The translations under genes and the position numbers were made by a program. The notes under the pieces are model-generated. The model saw only the letters and a program-made list of their open reading frames with translations, was not told the DNA's origin and searched no databases. Positions 9,788 through 21,231 of a stretch of DNA of 64,000 bases are shown piece after piece (within the stretch, counting starts at the first letter, position 1; every line of letters begins with the position of its first letter). This DNA is from Zygaena filipendulae (Eukaryota; Arthropoda; Insecta; Lepidoptera; Zygaenidae), in contig OU015651.1 of NCBI GenBank assembly GCA_907165275.2, forward strand, positions 2,378,501 to 2,442,500, given 5' to 3'.

Positions 9788-10299
9788 GCATGTCTGTGAC
9801 AATAGTCTACGTTCAAATATTATAAGTTATTTATTGTTTTATACCTAATGCCTGCTGTTTTCGCTCACGTGAATTTCGGCTAATCTCCGAAACGGTTGTA
9901 CTTATATTGACGAGATTTTCACTAGAAGATAGCTGATGTTAGAGTTCCTGCGATAATGCTAAAACAGACGCGGGGAACCGCGAGGCACAGCTCTATTTAA
10001 ATTTAAAAATTAATCCAGTAGATTGTACAACAATAACATTATTTGATGTACGTTTACCTTGATATTAAGGAGCCCAAACTGAAAGTACGCTGCTTTTATT
10101 TTCCATTTACTTATTCATAGACTTTCTTGGTTCCACTTTCCAGGTTACGGAGATAAGATCTTTTACTACACTTGTGAGTAAGGCATACACAAAAAAATTA
10201 TAGTTATATTATTCCTACATAATTACTTATGTATAAATCTCCGGCCGTTTGTTCATTCTTCGTAGAGTTAACAAATATTAAAATAATTTAGTGGCTTTA
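9788..10299. other. Intergenic, decayed Rep-A fragment
   Basis: About 9870-9975 keeps pieces of a Rep-A-like foldback ('CTCACGTGAATTTCGG', 'CGCGGGGAACCGCGAGGCAC'). Nothing else is recognisable. Confidence 0.4.
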
Positions 10300-10776
10300 C
10301 CGCCGCACTCACCGCCGCACTCAGAGTCGACTTTAATGATTACTTAGTTAAGTATAGATTTTTAAAACAAAACTGCCGCAATCAGACAAGTTAATTAAAT
10401 TAATGTTAATTGGCATTTAACTAATTAAGTTAAATCTCATTAAATGCCAATTAACATAAATTTACTGAACGTCTCTGATTGCGGCAATTTTGTTTTAAAA
10501 ATCTATACTTAACTAAGTAATCATTAAAGTCGACTCTGAGTGCGACTGTCAGAGTCGACTTTAATGATTACTTAGTTAATTATAGATTTTTAAAACAAAA
10601 CTACCGCAATCAGACAAGTTTAATGAATAAATGTTAATTATCATTTAACTAATTAAGTTACACCTCATTAAATGCCAATTAACATTAATTTACTGAACGT
10701 CTCTGATTGCGGCAGTTTTGTTTTAAAAATCTATACTTAACTAAGTAATCATTAAACTCGACTCTGAGTGCGGCCG
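10300..10776. mobile_element. Palindromic MITE family 2, tandem dimer
   Basis: Two copies of a ~235-bp foldback unit lie end to end (about 10312-10545 and 10549-10776), sharing a junction near 'CTGTCAGAG'. Each arm carries CCGCACTCAGAGTCGAC, 'TTAATGATTACTTAGTTAA', 'TTTTTAAAACAAAACTGCCG' and, in the centre, 'TTAATTGGCATTTAAC'. A 12-base terminal segment (CCGCCGCACTCA) is duplicated at the left end (10300-10311). Single copies elsewhere are flanked by TAA, the 3-bp target typical of PIF/Harbinger elements. Confidence 0.85.
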
Positions 10777-11095
10777 TAAGGTGTCCAATGTCTATTTCAT
10801 TATTTTCTTGTTAATATCTCCAATTTACTCGACTCTAATTACGTACACCTTTATTTTATGTACTTAATACAGCAGCTTACGTATGTACCTATATCATTTA
10901 AGTATAGGTATATGAAATGAAATGGATTACCAAGTCATATACGTTCCATGAATATTTAAAGGCCGTAGTGAAGTGGCTCAATTATTGTGCTACATTTGAT
11001 TGTATGGATTCAAAACACCGTGAAGCGACTAATGACTAAATGTTGAACTGTGAAATTTTATAAATATATCATATAATATAGATCCTTACTATTTA
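10777..11095. other. Intergenic, nothing recognised
   Basis: AT-rich sequence without a coding frame, clear repeat or RNA gene. Confidence 0.5.
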
Positions 11096-11250
11096 ATTGC
11101 GAATGTGAGTTTATTTGCTTGTTTGTTTGTTACGCTTTCACGTCCTAACGGGTGCACGTTGTAAGGGGTACAGAAAAGGACATCGGATACTTTGTTCCCG
11201 GAATTCCTGCGGGAATTAGGAATTACCGGAGCTAGCCGGTCTTAGGATTT
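11096..11250 (-). repeat. Rep-A copy
   Basis: The minus-strand body and tail are present: 'GCGAATGTGAGTTTATTTGC' is the complement of the tail, followed by 'TTACGCTTTCACG', 'GTACAGAAAAGGACAT' and 'GGAATTCCTGCGGGAATT'. The head is lost. Confidence 0.75.
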
Positions 11251-11423
11251 CTCTTTTTTATTTATTTTATTCATTTATTTACCAAATTTACAATTAAATA
11301 TAATTTATGTTTGACATAAAATAGTACAAGAAACCACAGAGGTTTGTAGGTACAATTAGTGCTATTTCTATTATTTATTACGCTATAGATATTCGTGAAC
11401 AATCTGTACATCCATATCTATAC

Positions 11424-11720
11424 ACATAAGAGGCCTCGTTGATGCGCTCGTCTGTGTAGATGTCGTGACCACATCAAATAATAATAATTGGCCAATTCAT
11501 TTGTAAGGTGGCATCATGACCTATGAAGCAAAATCTATCAATTTGGCGCATCGCCGGCCGCTGCCGCGGCACGCTCGCTACGCTCGCTCGGCTCGTGCTA
11601 CTTGGTCAGCAGTATAAACCTTATATATCCCAGAATGATGCTCTATTGGTAATACATCAATTTCATGATATGGCCGGCAGATGCGCGTGTTCGAACGTTT
11701 GCACGTAGCTTAGGTACATA
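11424..11720. repeat. Interspersed repeat with GC-rich core (CATCGCCGGCCGCTGCCGCGG)
   Basis: Contains 'GTCGTGACCACATCAAATAA', 'TTGGCCAATTCAT' and 'GCGCATCGCCGGC', which recur in the same order at 57888-58010. A 61-codon open frame here has no supporting features. Confidence 0.5.
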
Positions 11721-11887
11721 CTGCTTTAGCTTATACATTTACTGTGGTATAGATGCGACCGCCGCGCATGTGCTATGAATTAAGTTGCAAAAAAAAACAC
11801 AATACGTAGCTTAGGTACGACTAATTTATTGGACGGTGACGCGCTGCGATGCGGTGCGCTGCGACGCCGGAAGTCTAGTTGCGCCTT

Positions 11888-12385
11888 TTTAAGGTTCCGT
11901 ACCTAATGCCTGCACTAAATTATCGCCGATGATCGTTGATCGTGTGATCGGCGCTAATGTGGACACCTCAACGCAATTACAGGCGATTCCCTTTGATGCG
12001 TGCCCAAAAACCGACAATTCACGGGTCGCAGGCGATCATAGACGATGATCGGCGAGTACAGCCGAGTATGCCCTCTACACTATCGTGATCGCGTATAATC
12101 GTCTGTACTCGGCGATAATGTAGTGGAGGCATAAAGGGTAAAACGAAACCCTATTTCTAAGACTCCGCTGTCCGGCCGTCAGTCCGTCCGTCTGTCTGTC
12201 CGTCAGTTGAAGTTTTCACAGATATTTCTGTTGCCGCTATAACAAAAAATACTAAAAATCAATAAAATGAATATTTAAGGGGGCTCCAATACAACAAACG
12301 TGATGTTTTGCCGTTTTTATAGATAATGGTACGGAACCCTTCGTGCGCGAGTCCGACTCGTACTTAGCCGGTTTTTTTTTTTCTT
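11888..12385 (+). repeat. SINE-like lepidopteran repeat, interrupted by a MITE
   Basis: Starts AAGGTTCCGTACC and continues at 12134 with 'AAAGGGTAAAACGAAACC', 'GACTCCGCTGTCC', 'TTTCACAGATATTTCTGTTG', 'GTACGGAACCCTTCGTGC' and the tail 'CGAGTCCGACTCGTACTTAG'. This block order is a very common non-coding repeat of Lepidoptera, as I recall it. A foreign segment (11906-12133) splits it close to its 5' end. Confidence 0.7.
11906..12133. mobile_element. MITE nested in the SINE-like repeat
   Basis: The left end TAATGCCTGCACTAAATTAT and the right end, read in reverse as TTATGCCTCCACTACATTAT, form imperfect terminal inverted repeats that continue with 'CGCCGA'. The core has several GATCGGCG/CGCCGATC-like blocks. 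Removing it makes the host repeat contiguous, so it inserted later. Confidence 0.65.
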
Positions 12386-12528
12386 CCGAGCTCCCTAAGA
12401 ATTCATGTTTAATTTTTTTACTTTTATTCAGAAAACTTAATTTTTCTTAATCTCATTAAACATGACATAATTTATTCTCTAAGCATTTCTGTGCTGAAAA
12501 GTTTAGATAATTCAATTCCCATGTTATT

Positions 12529-12720
12529 TATTACAGCTGTGCCCCGCGGTTTCACCCGTGTGATTTGCGGATTTACTTCTTAAACCTTCCCTGAACTTCC
12601 ACAAATATTTCAAGATAAGCCAAATTAGTCCAGCCATTCTCGAGTTTTAGCGAGACAAACGAACAGCAATTCGTTTTTATTTAAGACTAGCTGTGCCCGC
12701 GGTTTCACCCATGTTAATTT
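12529..12720 (+). repeat. Two Rep-A heads in tandem
   Basis: 'GCTGTGCCCCGCGGTTTCAC' at about 12538 and 'CTAGCTGTGCCCGCGGTTTC' at about 12691 are two truncated copies in the same orientation. Confidence 0.65.
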
Positions 12721-13330
12721 GAAGAAAAAACCTTAAATATATTCCACAGCTAACGCAGCAGCAGCATACGCAATGGATGATCTCAAAAATATTTTTTGCT
12801 GAGACTAGCGCGTGCAAGCAAACACCCTTCAGCTTTATAATAAAATTATGTATAATTATGTTACATGATATACCTAATCTTATATTGAAATGTATGAATG
12901 TCGACGAAATCGTAAAGGTTAATCTTATAAATAACCCATACGACTAAAAGCCGGAAGAATTATTCCACGAAAGGAAAATTCGTTCGGAGCACAATACCGA
13001 ACCAATTATTATTATTTACAGGCTAGTTAACACGAGTACATTACGATGGTAGAATCGAATGGAATCGAATCCAAACTCATCACTATGACGACCGTCGCGC
13101 CAGTGGGGCAACATAATATATCACTTTACATAGAGCGCGTCGAACGAATTGTGTTGTGACCGTATAAATTGTTGAAATCCAGTAACAGCATGCGTTATAC
13201 AATACGTTACAGCGAGACATTGAATTTATACAGCGAGTTTTATAACTACAATTGAATAAATAAATACGATACGTATTCCGGTTCGGACGACCTCGATGTG
13301 GATAAGATAGGCCGATGCTTTTTTTTGTCC
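12721..13330. other. Intergenic, nothing recognised
   Basis: AT-rich; no open frame, splice structure or repeat that I could match inside the window. Confidence 0.5.
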
Positions 13331-13333
13331 TTA

Positions 13334-13690
13334 CTAGCTGTGCCCCGCGGTTTCACTCGCGTGAGTAGTACTCCTTAGTAGCCTAATTTACTCCTTGAAA
13401 TATCAGCTAACTAACAGTAAAAGTCCCCTCAAAATTGATCCAACCGTTTCGGAGATTAACCCGCGTGAGTTTCGGAATTCCCGTAGAATCGCCTTACATT
13501 AGGAACCTTTGCAGACGCAGGCAGAACTGCTGTTCGTTTGTCTCGAGAATGGCTGGACCGATTTGACTAATTTTGATCTTGAAATATTTGTAGAAGTTCA
13601 GGAAAAATTTACAAAGTAAGTTAGGCTACTTTGGAGTTCCTGCGGGAATTTCGAAACTCACGCGGGTAAAACCGCGGGGCACAGCTAGTA
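13334..13690. repeat. Foldback Rep-A unit (two heads, inverted)
   Basis: Begins CTAGCTGTGCCCCGCGGTTT and ends with its complement AAACCGCGGGGCACAGCTAG. The inner arms 'CTCGCGTGAGT' and 'ACTCACGCGGGT' continue the symmetry. This looks like a complete foldback form whose single arms occur at 27790-27975 and 32893-33070. Confidence 0.7.
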
Positions 13691-14017
13691 TCATTATATG
13701 ACTTCCTTGAACATGTTGAATTGACGATTTTTTTTAAAGAAACTGGATTCCATTTTAGTACAAGAATTTGGGGAAACACTATAGTTTGTGCATAAATAAT
13801 ATGTGATGACCTTTTAACAGTTTTTGTATTGGATTGGTTAAAGTTTGTCAGTTAAAGTTGGAGATTCAGCCAATAAGAAAACATTTCGAATAGGAAAGAA
13901 ATAAGAATGTATGTGTGGTGTATGCCCAATAGTGTCTAATAGTGCCCAATAGTTTCCAATAGTCAAAGTGCTGCTGTGGCAGCATCAGACTTTTACCGAA
14001 TCCGCTGACTATCGTGG

Positions 14018-14324
14018 ACCCTTAGCCAAGTTGACAATCTATAAATATTATAATCGTCATTGCTATAAAAAACTGAGGAATTTATCGCTATGTCACGAGA
14101 AATCGTTCAAAAATTCAAAATTAAAAAAAAAAATCTAAATTCAAAAGCTATTTATTACTTAGGATTGGTTACAATCACTTGTAATCGTCAGCAGGTTCTT
14201 AGAACTATAAATTACCGTCAGTTCGATAAACATTTCAATTTTTGGTGACCACGTGACATGACGATACGTTATGGTTCCTTAGTTTTCTATAGCGATAACG
14301 ATTAGATTGTCATTTTGGCTAAGG
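14018..14324. mobile_element. MITE family 1 copy with a LINE tail inserted
   Basis: The left arm (CTTAGCCAAGTTGACAATCT) and right arm (AGATTGTCATTTTGGCTAAG) match each other and the copy at 52840-53053. The centre is replaced by the LINE fragment at 14106-14225. Confidence 0.6.
14106..14225 (-). mobile_element. 3' end fragment of a CR1/Jockey-type LINE
   Basis: About 75 bp ('TACTTAGGATTGGTTACAAT' through 'AAATTACCGTCAGTTCG') are nearly identical to the 3' untranslated region of the LINE at 49150-51860, with one or two differences. The fragment ends in the same TTCAAAATTC-type tail. It is a severe 5' truncation inside a MITE. Confidence 0.8.
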
Positions 14325-14609
14325 GAGCTGAATGCTTTCGTACTGTGAGCACCACAGGCGAGTGTAACGTGTGGTCACCTCAAGATGCCGAGTGGCGAGA
14401 ATTTCGTGTCGTCTTGTGCAATAATAAAAACATAACCACAAACCCATTGATGTGTGGTAACCGTCTGCCGAGGTGCGTGTGCGACTGGCGCCGGCCGCCC
14501 ACGCCTGTGGGTTATCAACCGTAAATCGTAATATAATAGACTTCAAGAAGAAAGGAAGAAAAAGAAATAGAGACAATATAATTACAATTTGTTTATATGC
14601 ATACTTCAC
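14325..14609. other. Intergenic, open frames without support
   Basis: A GC-richer patch (14440-14520) gives overlapping 69- and 96-codon frames on opposite strands. Neither has a recognisable domain. Confidence 0.35.
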
Positions 14610-14870
14610 ACGAGCCTATCTCATATGGTCTCACCCGCGTTAATTTCAGAGTTCCCTCGCGAATTCCGGAATAAAAGGTACCTAGACTTCTCAGTATCCC
14701 TGACAAGATGTATGCAAAATTTCATGTTGATAGATTGAGAATTCCGGCTCACAATATAGCCTATGTTACTCAGGGATAATGTAGCATTCTAATGGTGAAA
14801 GAATTTTTGAAATCGGTCCAATAGTTTTTAAGTTAAGTTTTACCTAACAAACAAACAAACAAACAAAAAA
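14610..14870 (+). repeat. Rep-A copy
   Basis: 'TCACCCGCGTTAATTTCAGA', 'GCGAATTCCGGAATAAAAGG' and 'CCTGACAAGATGTATGCAAA' mark the body; the end is diverged, with (CAAA)n. Confidence 0.75.
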
Positions 14871-16560
14871 TCGTATCTTTCTCCTTTTTTATATCAGTAG
14901 ATAAATTCAATACACATAAGTACGTATTGTAATAATGATAAGTTTCTATAATATTCAATTTCAGTAACATCTGGGTGGATTTCTTGCCGCGTCTGATAGC
15001 GGAAATGTAATAATCTTTTTGTGACTGTCCGCCTGTATACACTTGGACGAACATAACGTTTTACGATCTCGTAACTAGCATAAGCCTTCCATGTTCGATA
15101 TTATATCGGTACAGGCTATAGTATCTCTTATTAGCCATCTATGATATCTTCTTTTTATAGGCAAATAATGCAATACAATGCTCTTGCAGGGTTATTATGT
15201 AACTTTTGTTGCTATAACTTTACGGTTTCAATCAGTTTTGCGATTAAAATATACAGTATACACGTTTTAACTTTTAACACCTAAAATTTTAAGCAATCAA
15301 CCAAAATGAACATTCATAAATTGTAGCTGTCTAAACATGATGAATTAATCACAAAACCGCCGCCGTTTCGAATTTAAATCGAAAAATGATAGCAGCAAAA
15401 GTTACATGATTGCCCCACCGATCAATGTTAACAGATTTAATTATAGAGATACTAGCGGTGTCACTCGCCAGTCGCCACCCATCAGATAATCTGTGTCAAT
15501 TAGATAATATTGTGTACTAACCAAATCATAATTTAGATTACGTTTTGATTGTTATACATTTATTCTAAAGGCGTAGACACTAGACTCATTGCATCGTAAC
15601 TAGCTGTAGAGTTACGTAACAATGGATTTTAAAGTAACGTACCTACCTACCGTCATATTTTAACTCTGGGCGAAAGCTGCTTTAGGAAGATAATATATTC
15701 GTAATACTTAGGTACGCATCGGTACGAATGTTAAACGGTAGCGCGCATGCATTATGAATTTATAACAAAAAAAGAGGGGAAAATTTAATAGGATTATGGA
15801 AAATACATGCTCGGTTGTGATGTCGAAATATACCTACGGATTTGTCTATGTACGTTTTGGTATAACTTTTATAATTATAATGGCCTTGTCAGCCGCGCTA
15901 ATTTCGATATTTCCCTCATGTACTGCTTATATCCATGTTGAAGTCAAAAAATTCTCCAATCAAAGTCGGCCCATAAATATGACTCTTTTTGACGTCAATA
16001 AAATTCGTCAACAACCCTATTCCATTTTTTTTTTCATTTTCATTTTTTTTATCTTCATATCCAAACTTAAAAAGGTTACCTAGTTACCTCTTTGTAATAT
16101 AAGTGTAGGATGAGCATATTTGTGCTTAGAGCTCTGAAAATAATATGATTTGAGCCATGTAGTTACATGGTAGATATCATTCGAACTTTCAAACATGTAG
16201 AAAGTAAAAGTAAGACCGAGCAAGTCGAGTTAGAGTACAGTTCAAAATAAGGACAATAAATACGGATGATTTCGAATCTCCAAATCCAGCTAAAACTCCT
16301 TTTCAGGAGTGCTCACAGCACTCATCACAACCTATAAATTTTAATTAATAAAGATATGAAGAGCTAGTTTTAAAGTGTCATTGAAAAAGAACTGCAAACT
16401 GGTTTCCGCTCAAATATCTTACTCGCGACTTTGTGACAAGTTATTCTTGTAAGCCTCGCTGGAACTCCCAAGAGTTTTAATACCTTTAATAAATATTGTG
16501 GATAGAGTCAGTAACTGGAGAAGTTCGCTAGTTCTCAGCTCACTTGTTTAACTTGCCTCT
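14871..16560. other. Long AT-rich intergenic stretch, nothing recognised
   Basis: A 95-codon open frame at 15796-16083 has a low-complexity Phe/Ile tail and no splice or family evidence. No repeat of the window's families was seen. Confidence 0.45.
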
Positions 16561-16582
16561 ATAATTTATTAATGTTCCAACA

Positions 16583-16759
16583 AGATATCTTAAATTTGTT
16601 GCCAGACAGCGACTTGTAGAAGCGTTCTAAAAAACTGACACCAGATATTTTAAGTTTGTTGCCAGACAGCGACTTGTAGAAGCGTTCTAAAAAACTGACA
16701 CCAGATATTTTAAGTTTGTCGCCAGACAACGACTTGAAGAAGCGTTCTAAAAAACTGAC
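16583..16759. repeat. 60-bp minisatellite, three units
   Basis: Units at 16583-16642, 16643-16702 and 16703-16759 share 'GCCAGACARCGACTTG' and 'AGAAGCGTTCTAAAAAACTG' with a few substitutions. The 60-base period keeps frame, so an 89-codon minus-strand ORF spans it with a repeated 20-residue block. The ORF is probably a by-product of the period. Confidence 0.85.
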
Positions 16760-17157
16760 TGGGAATATAGAGTTTGGAACTGAATTGCTTTTACGTAATA
16801 CTATTGTTACTAGCTGGTGAAGTGGCATTCACCAATGTATCTGAATCTGATGAATAAGTCTAAAACTCTAAACATTCACTGGTGTTCAAGGAACTTTATA
16901 AGAATATTAATACAAGTATAGCCTAGAGCCAAGCTTAAAACGTGGAAAATAAATTGAAAAATAAACTTTCGGATAGCCCTGATTGTTTTGCGTTCAACAA
17001 TAAAAGTAGTTTGTAGATCACTTGTGGATGAAATAAATCCAACATACCTACTTTTCCTAATTGTCTAGTTCGGAGAATATAATGCAGAAGATATACGTAC
17101 GTAGGTATGTACAGAAGAATATATGAGTAAGACGCTCTAACAACCAGAGAAAATATA

Positions 17158-17752
17158 AAGGGTCTTTCAATAGGGACGGGTCGATGTTGGCAGCCTGTGG
17201 CGGCCATGTTGTTTTAACGTCGTCTTTCTAACCTATATTTTTTTATTCAGTTAGTAATGCCAAATCACCATGGCAAGTTACACGGTTGAGCAACACGTCC
17301 AAATGTTAAAAATGTATTACCAAAATGAGTGTTCGTTAGTGCAAACGTTACGTGCATTGCGCCCATTTTACGGCAGACGAGGTGGTCCTTCAAAGTCGAC
17401 TCTCCAACGTTTGGTGGCCAAATTCGACTTATCACCTTTAGACTTTTTTTTGTGGGGTTTTCTTAAGTCGCAGGTCTATACCAATAAGCCACAATCGACC
17501 GATGCCCTTAAAGTCAACATAGCTCAGGCTATCGCTGAAATTCAACCCGAACTATGCGGCAGAGTTGTTGAACATTGGACAACTCGAATTCGTGCCACCG
17601 TGAGAAGCCGCGGCGGACATTTAAACGATGTGATTTTCCACACATAATGGCATATATAGCTCTTTCAAATAAAAAAAAAAAATCGTTAAAATCTCACACA
17701 CGGCCTTTTTTATTTCATGTCAAAATCGACCCGTCCTTATTGAAAGACCCTT
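17158..17752 (+). mobile_element. Internally deleted IS630/Tc1-mariner-like transposon
   Basis: The termini AAGGGTCTTTCAATAGGGAC and, inverted, AAGGGTCTTTCAATAAGGAC continue as ~28-bp inverted repeats and are flanked by TA (17156-17157 and 17753-17754), the target of this superfamily. At 595 bp it is under half the usual autonomous length. Its ORF keeps only the two ends of a transposase. Confidence 0.9.
17270..17647 (+). pseudogene. Mariner-like transposase remnant, N-terminal DNA-binding part fused to C-terminus
   Basis: The 125-codon ORF opens with a helix-turn-helix N-terminus ('YTVEQHVQMLKMYY', then 'GGPSKSTLQRLVAKF') and passes directly into the transposase C-terminus ('SPLDFFLWGFLKSQVY', ending 'GGHLNDVIFH'). 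The catalytic middle, with the first two acidic residues of the DDE/D triad, is gone. The deletion kept the reading frame. It cannot catalyse transposition; a DNA-binding product is conceivable but unproven. Confidence 0.85.
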
Positions 17753-18799
17753 TATTATGCGCTAAACCTTCCCACCTAGGTAGGTATTTAAGGAAGATAG
17801 GTACTTAGACAATCAATACAGAAAAAATCTCATAGTTCGGTATCTGTGAGTGAGGTATCTTCAAAGCTTTATTTGGATAGTAGGTATAATAGTTTCCTTT
17901 TGCGTCGCAAAAACTTGAAAATTATTTTTAAAAATTCAACTTCTAAGGGAGTAAAGAAAGGGCTGAAAGTTTGTATGGAATTACATTTTTTAAGTCAGAG
18001 AGCCATGAAAATCCGTATTCTAGTTTCATATAAATAAACAAGTATCTCGTTTTATTTCGGCATGAGAGAGGGTGAGAGGATGGGTAAAAAGGGGGTTAAA
18101 TTTTGAACAGAAGTACCGTCAGTTTGTAAGCTAGTCTTGGAAATAGTTTTTTACACTTATATGTATTACTCAATCAAATGTAACGCATGAAATAAGCCAG
18201 TACGTGTGTGTAAAATAAAAAAATCTGTAAAGTTCGAGTTATATTGAATGAAAGCGATTGATGGAGTGCTCTCCGAGTTTGATGATTGATAAATTGGATT
18301 GGAATAAATAAATATGCTACGCGTTAAACTGAAGATAAACCCCGCAGTTTGGACCGGTACGACGACGGTGGTTGCTCTGTAAGAAACGAATGTACTACCG
18401 AAATTCGGCTAGCGTTGTCCCTTTTTATCATTACTTATGTTTTCGTAGGACGATCGCTGTATGAAAATGTCTTGTTTGTTTCACTGATTTTATTTATTGC
18501 AGACAGCTGTGAGGTGGTGAATTTTTCGCTTTAGTAAGCAAATTTTTTCTTTATTTACAAGACATTCGGTCGCACTCAGAGTCGTGATTCATATAATGAT
18601 CGATCAGCGTGCAACTGGAGAGTTTGTTGCGCAGCTTTTTCTCTTCAGCCATAGCACTAGGAAGCTGTGAAGGGTGGATATTTTATGGGTGCTGTCATAA
18701 TAACTGTAATTTTATTGTCGTCAAAAAAAACCACATTATGGGCCAAATTTGAATAAATGATTTGACTGTAATTACTTAATTATATGTAAAAGGTTTTAA
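17753..18799. other. Intergenic with decayed repeat pieces
   Basis: 17930-18050 resembles 62070-62130 ('AATTCAAC..CTAAG' then 'AAAGTTTGTATGGAA'), a non-coding repeat. The frames at 17846 and 18349 have no family support. Confidence 0.4.
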
Positions 18800-18925
18800 A
18801 AACAAAAATACCGCACTCAGAGACGATCATTTATAATTAATGTTAATTTGCGATCAACTAATTACTTTAAATTTATAGTTAAATATTTTCTCTTAGTAAT
18901 CATTAAAACGACTCGGAGTTGAGAG
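18800..18925. mobile_element. Decayed MITE family 2 copy
   Basis: Keeps 'TTTTAAAAACAAAAATACCG', 'CACTCAGAGACG' and 'TTAGTAATCATTAAAACGAC' in family order, with many changes. Confidence 0.55.
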
Positions 18926-20074
18926 AGAAGCATAGTTAGAACGTTCAATTTCTATGTTGGACCATATTACTTACCTACTAATTTTGTGGAACTTCGAGCA
19001 ACAGAACTATTATATTTACAACTATTGTTATGTATTATTATTGTCATGAAGTTTTAAAAAATGATGCTACGAGGTGACATTGTTATTTTCCTCTACGTTT
19101 ACGTTTCGCAAAATGTTTCAAAGTGCGCTTTATACAATGACTAGTTGGTCTCAGCGGTTTTACCCGCGTTAGTTTTAGAATTCTCTATCCTGAGCTGTTT
19201 TTATTCTTTATTTATAATAATTAAAGTGTTAACAAATACAGGTACATTAACAAAATATCAAACCAAAAATCACGAAGATTTGTCCGGAATGCTAAAAATA
19301 AGACTTCGTTCGTTCAAAATCAAAGAGGAGTAAGATTGTTGCTGATTCACTCCACATTTTCCCTGCAACGGCAACTGTGTCTGGGTAGTTGTTTATTTAT
19401 TGATTTTTATATTTTATATTTTGTTGGTAAAATTAATATTGATATGAGACTTTTTAATCCCGGAATTAAATTAAATATGTAAATTATTATTATTATTTTG
19501 GGTCCCTAGTTAACGATCGATACGATAGCGTTGTCAAAAACGTTGTCGAGACTGCAGGCCAGGTATAACAAATACCGAAGTTTAATTTTACTTTCATCTT
19601 TTCCAACTTATTTGACTAAGAGGCGTGGACTTGAATGCTCGGATTTTATCTTTACTCACGTCTGTCTGGGTGTAGGAAATGCTTTGAGCGTCGCGTTGCA
19701 GCAACAAGTTTTATCTGCAGCACTAGTTACGGGAAAGGCGACACAGCGCAGCGTAAGTACGTTCGCAAACTCTCTAGGCGAAGTTCCCTCTCCAATTCTC
19801 AGGAGCGGGATGGACTCGCATATATCATATAACGTTGTCACTCTCGCACAGAATATGGCCGGTTCTTATGATTTTGTGACTTGGTGAGTCTAGTTCGCCT
19901 AGGAAGTCTGTGTGGACGTGTTACCGTATTTCGTATCCCCGATTGCATATTCTATTAGAGCGTTCACGTGTTTAGACTTTAGATGTTACATTTATTTGAC
20001 TTTCACCAGTTGTTCCCCGCGGCTTCGCCCGCCTGTATTGCAGGTTTCCCTAGGAAATCTATACATTTACAATT
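18926..20074. other. Intergenic; small Rep-A fragments near 19141 and 20006
   Basis: Short Rep-A heads are visible. The 118-codon frame at 19531-19887 overlaps other open frames on both strands and shows no domain. Confidence 0.4.
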
Positions 20075-20790
20075 AACAACAATAACAATTTAGAAAGATA
20101 CATTAGACGTAAAAACCTAATTATTTTTGGAGTGGAGGAACAAGAAAAATCTTATCATGATGTAGAAAAAATAATACTTAAAATAATAAATAGGTAACTA
20201 CTTTATCTTACAACATGAGAATAGTATAGAAGCTGTCAGAAGACTTGGTAAAAAAGGCGATAAAATTAGACCTGTTGTTATTACGTTTAGCTCGATGGGA
20301 TTAAAAATAAAAATCCTGCAAAACCAAAAGGGCCTAAATAGCTCACCATATATAAAACAGGATTATCCCCTAGAAGTCTTGAACAAACGCAGAGACCTAC
20401 AATCCCAGCTAAAACATCTAGGTATACGTCATATAAATAAAATAGAAGTGTCTGTTCGTAATTTCAAATTAACAGGTTTTTTTCATTGTCACCAAACGTC
20501 TTGTATCCTAAATTTCATCTCGATCGGATACCAGCGGGGTCAGCCATGTTGATATTCTACAATCGTTAACGCATAGAAAATTAAGGTTTTGATTGGCTGA
20601 CCGAGTGACATGACGATTTCTTACTTGTTTTCTATGCGTCAAAGATGTCAACTTGGCTAACCCCGCAGAACGGGTTGAAAAAGTATTGGTTGAAAGATTT
20701 GATGAAAAGTGCAAACAACTAACCTACAAATATTGAAAGATAATAAATATAAAGCTTCTAATTAATATTAAAATACTTCAATGGGAATGT
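20075..20790 (+). pseudogene. LINE ORF1 relic (Jockey/CR1-type) leading into ORF2 start, split by a MITE
   Basis: At about 20090-20195 the translation contains 'RRKNLIIFGVEEQEKSYHDV', and after a stop and frame change 'IEAVRRLGKKGDKIRPVVIT' and 'YIKQDYPLEVLNKRRDLQSQ'. This pattern is characteristic of ORF1 proteins of insect non-LTR retrotransposons. Coding-like sequence resumes after the MITE (20668-20790) with 'NIKILQWECKLG', like the start of an endonuclease domain. Frameshifts and stops show an old, dead copy. Confidence 0.7.
20533..20667. mobile_element. MITE family 1 copy
   Basis: The left end GCGGGGTCAGCCATGTTGAT is followed by 'CTACAATCGTTAACGCATAG'. The right end ACTTGGCTAACCCCGC is inverted. 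It is inserted in the LINE relic, so it is younger than that LINE. Confidence 0.7.
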
Positions 20791-20814
20791 AAATTGGGTA
20801 GGTATATGTTATAC

Positions 20815-20985
20815 TAGCTGTCCCTCGCGGTTTCACCCGCGGTAATTTCGGAGTTCCCGTGGAAATTTCAGGATAAAAAGTACCATAATATGTCACTCAA
20901 GACAACCTTAGCCAGAGATTACCCCCTACAACGTCACAAACTCACAATTCACAAACTTTACCTCTATATTATTATAGATAGGTAC
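20815..20985 (+). repeat. Rep-A copy
   Basis: Head 'CTAGCTGTCCCTCGCGGTTT' then 'TTTCGGAGTTCCCGTGG'; the rest is diverged. Confidence 0.7.
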
Positions 20986-21231
20986 CATTAATAGTCAGTT
21001 AGTACCCTCAATCAAACGCTCATCGGACTTATCGTTTTGCAGAAAGGGCGCCATTAAAGGACAGTAGTAATGAACGGTTGAGTATTCCATTTTCAATATT
21101 GATAATACCTATCTAAATACTTAGCAGGGAATTCTCCAATCGGGGACTTGGTATTATTTAATTTTGTTACCTACGTAATTATTGTCCCAAATGTCAATTA
21201 CGTTACTACGTTAGTATAATAATAAAGATTT

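Noticed and set aside
10300..10776. CRISPR-like array
   Set aside because: Repeats are inverted palindromes of a MITE without regular spacers, in a eukaryotic genome.
15796..16083. 95-codon ORF with hydrophobic stretch
   Set aside because: Low-complexity Phe/Ile tail from T-rich DNA; no family match, splice site or poly(A) context.
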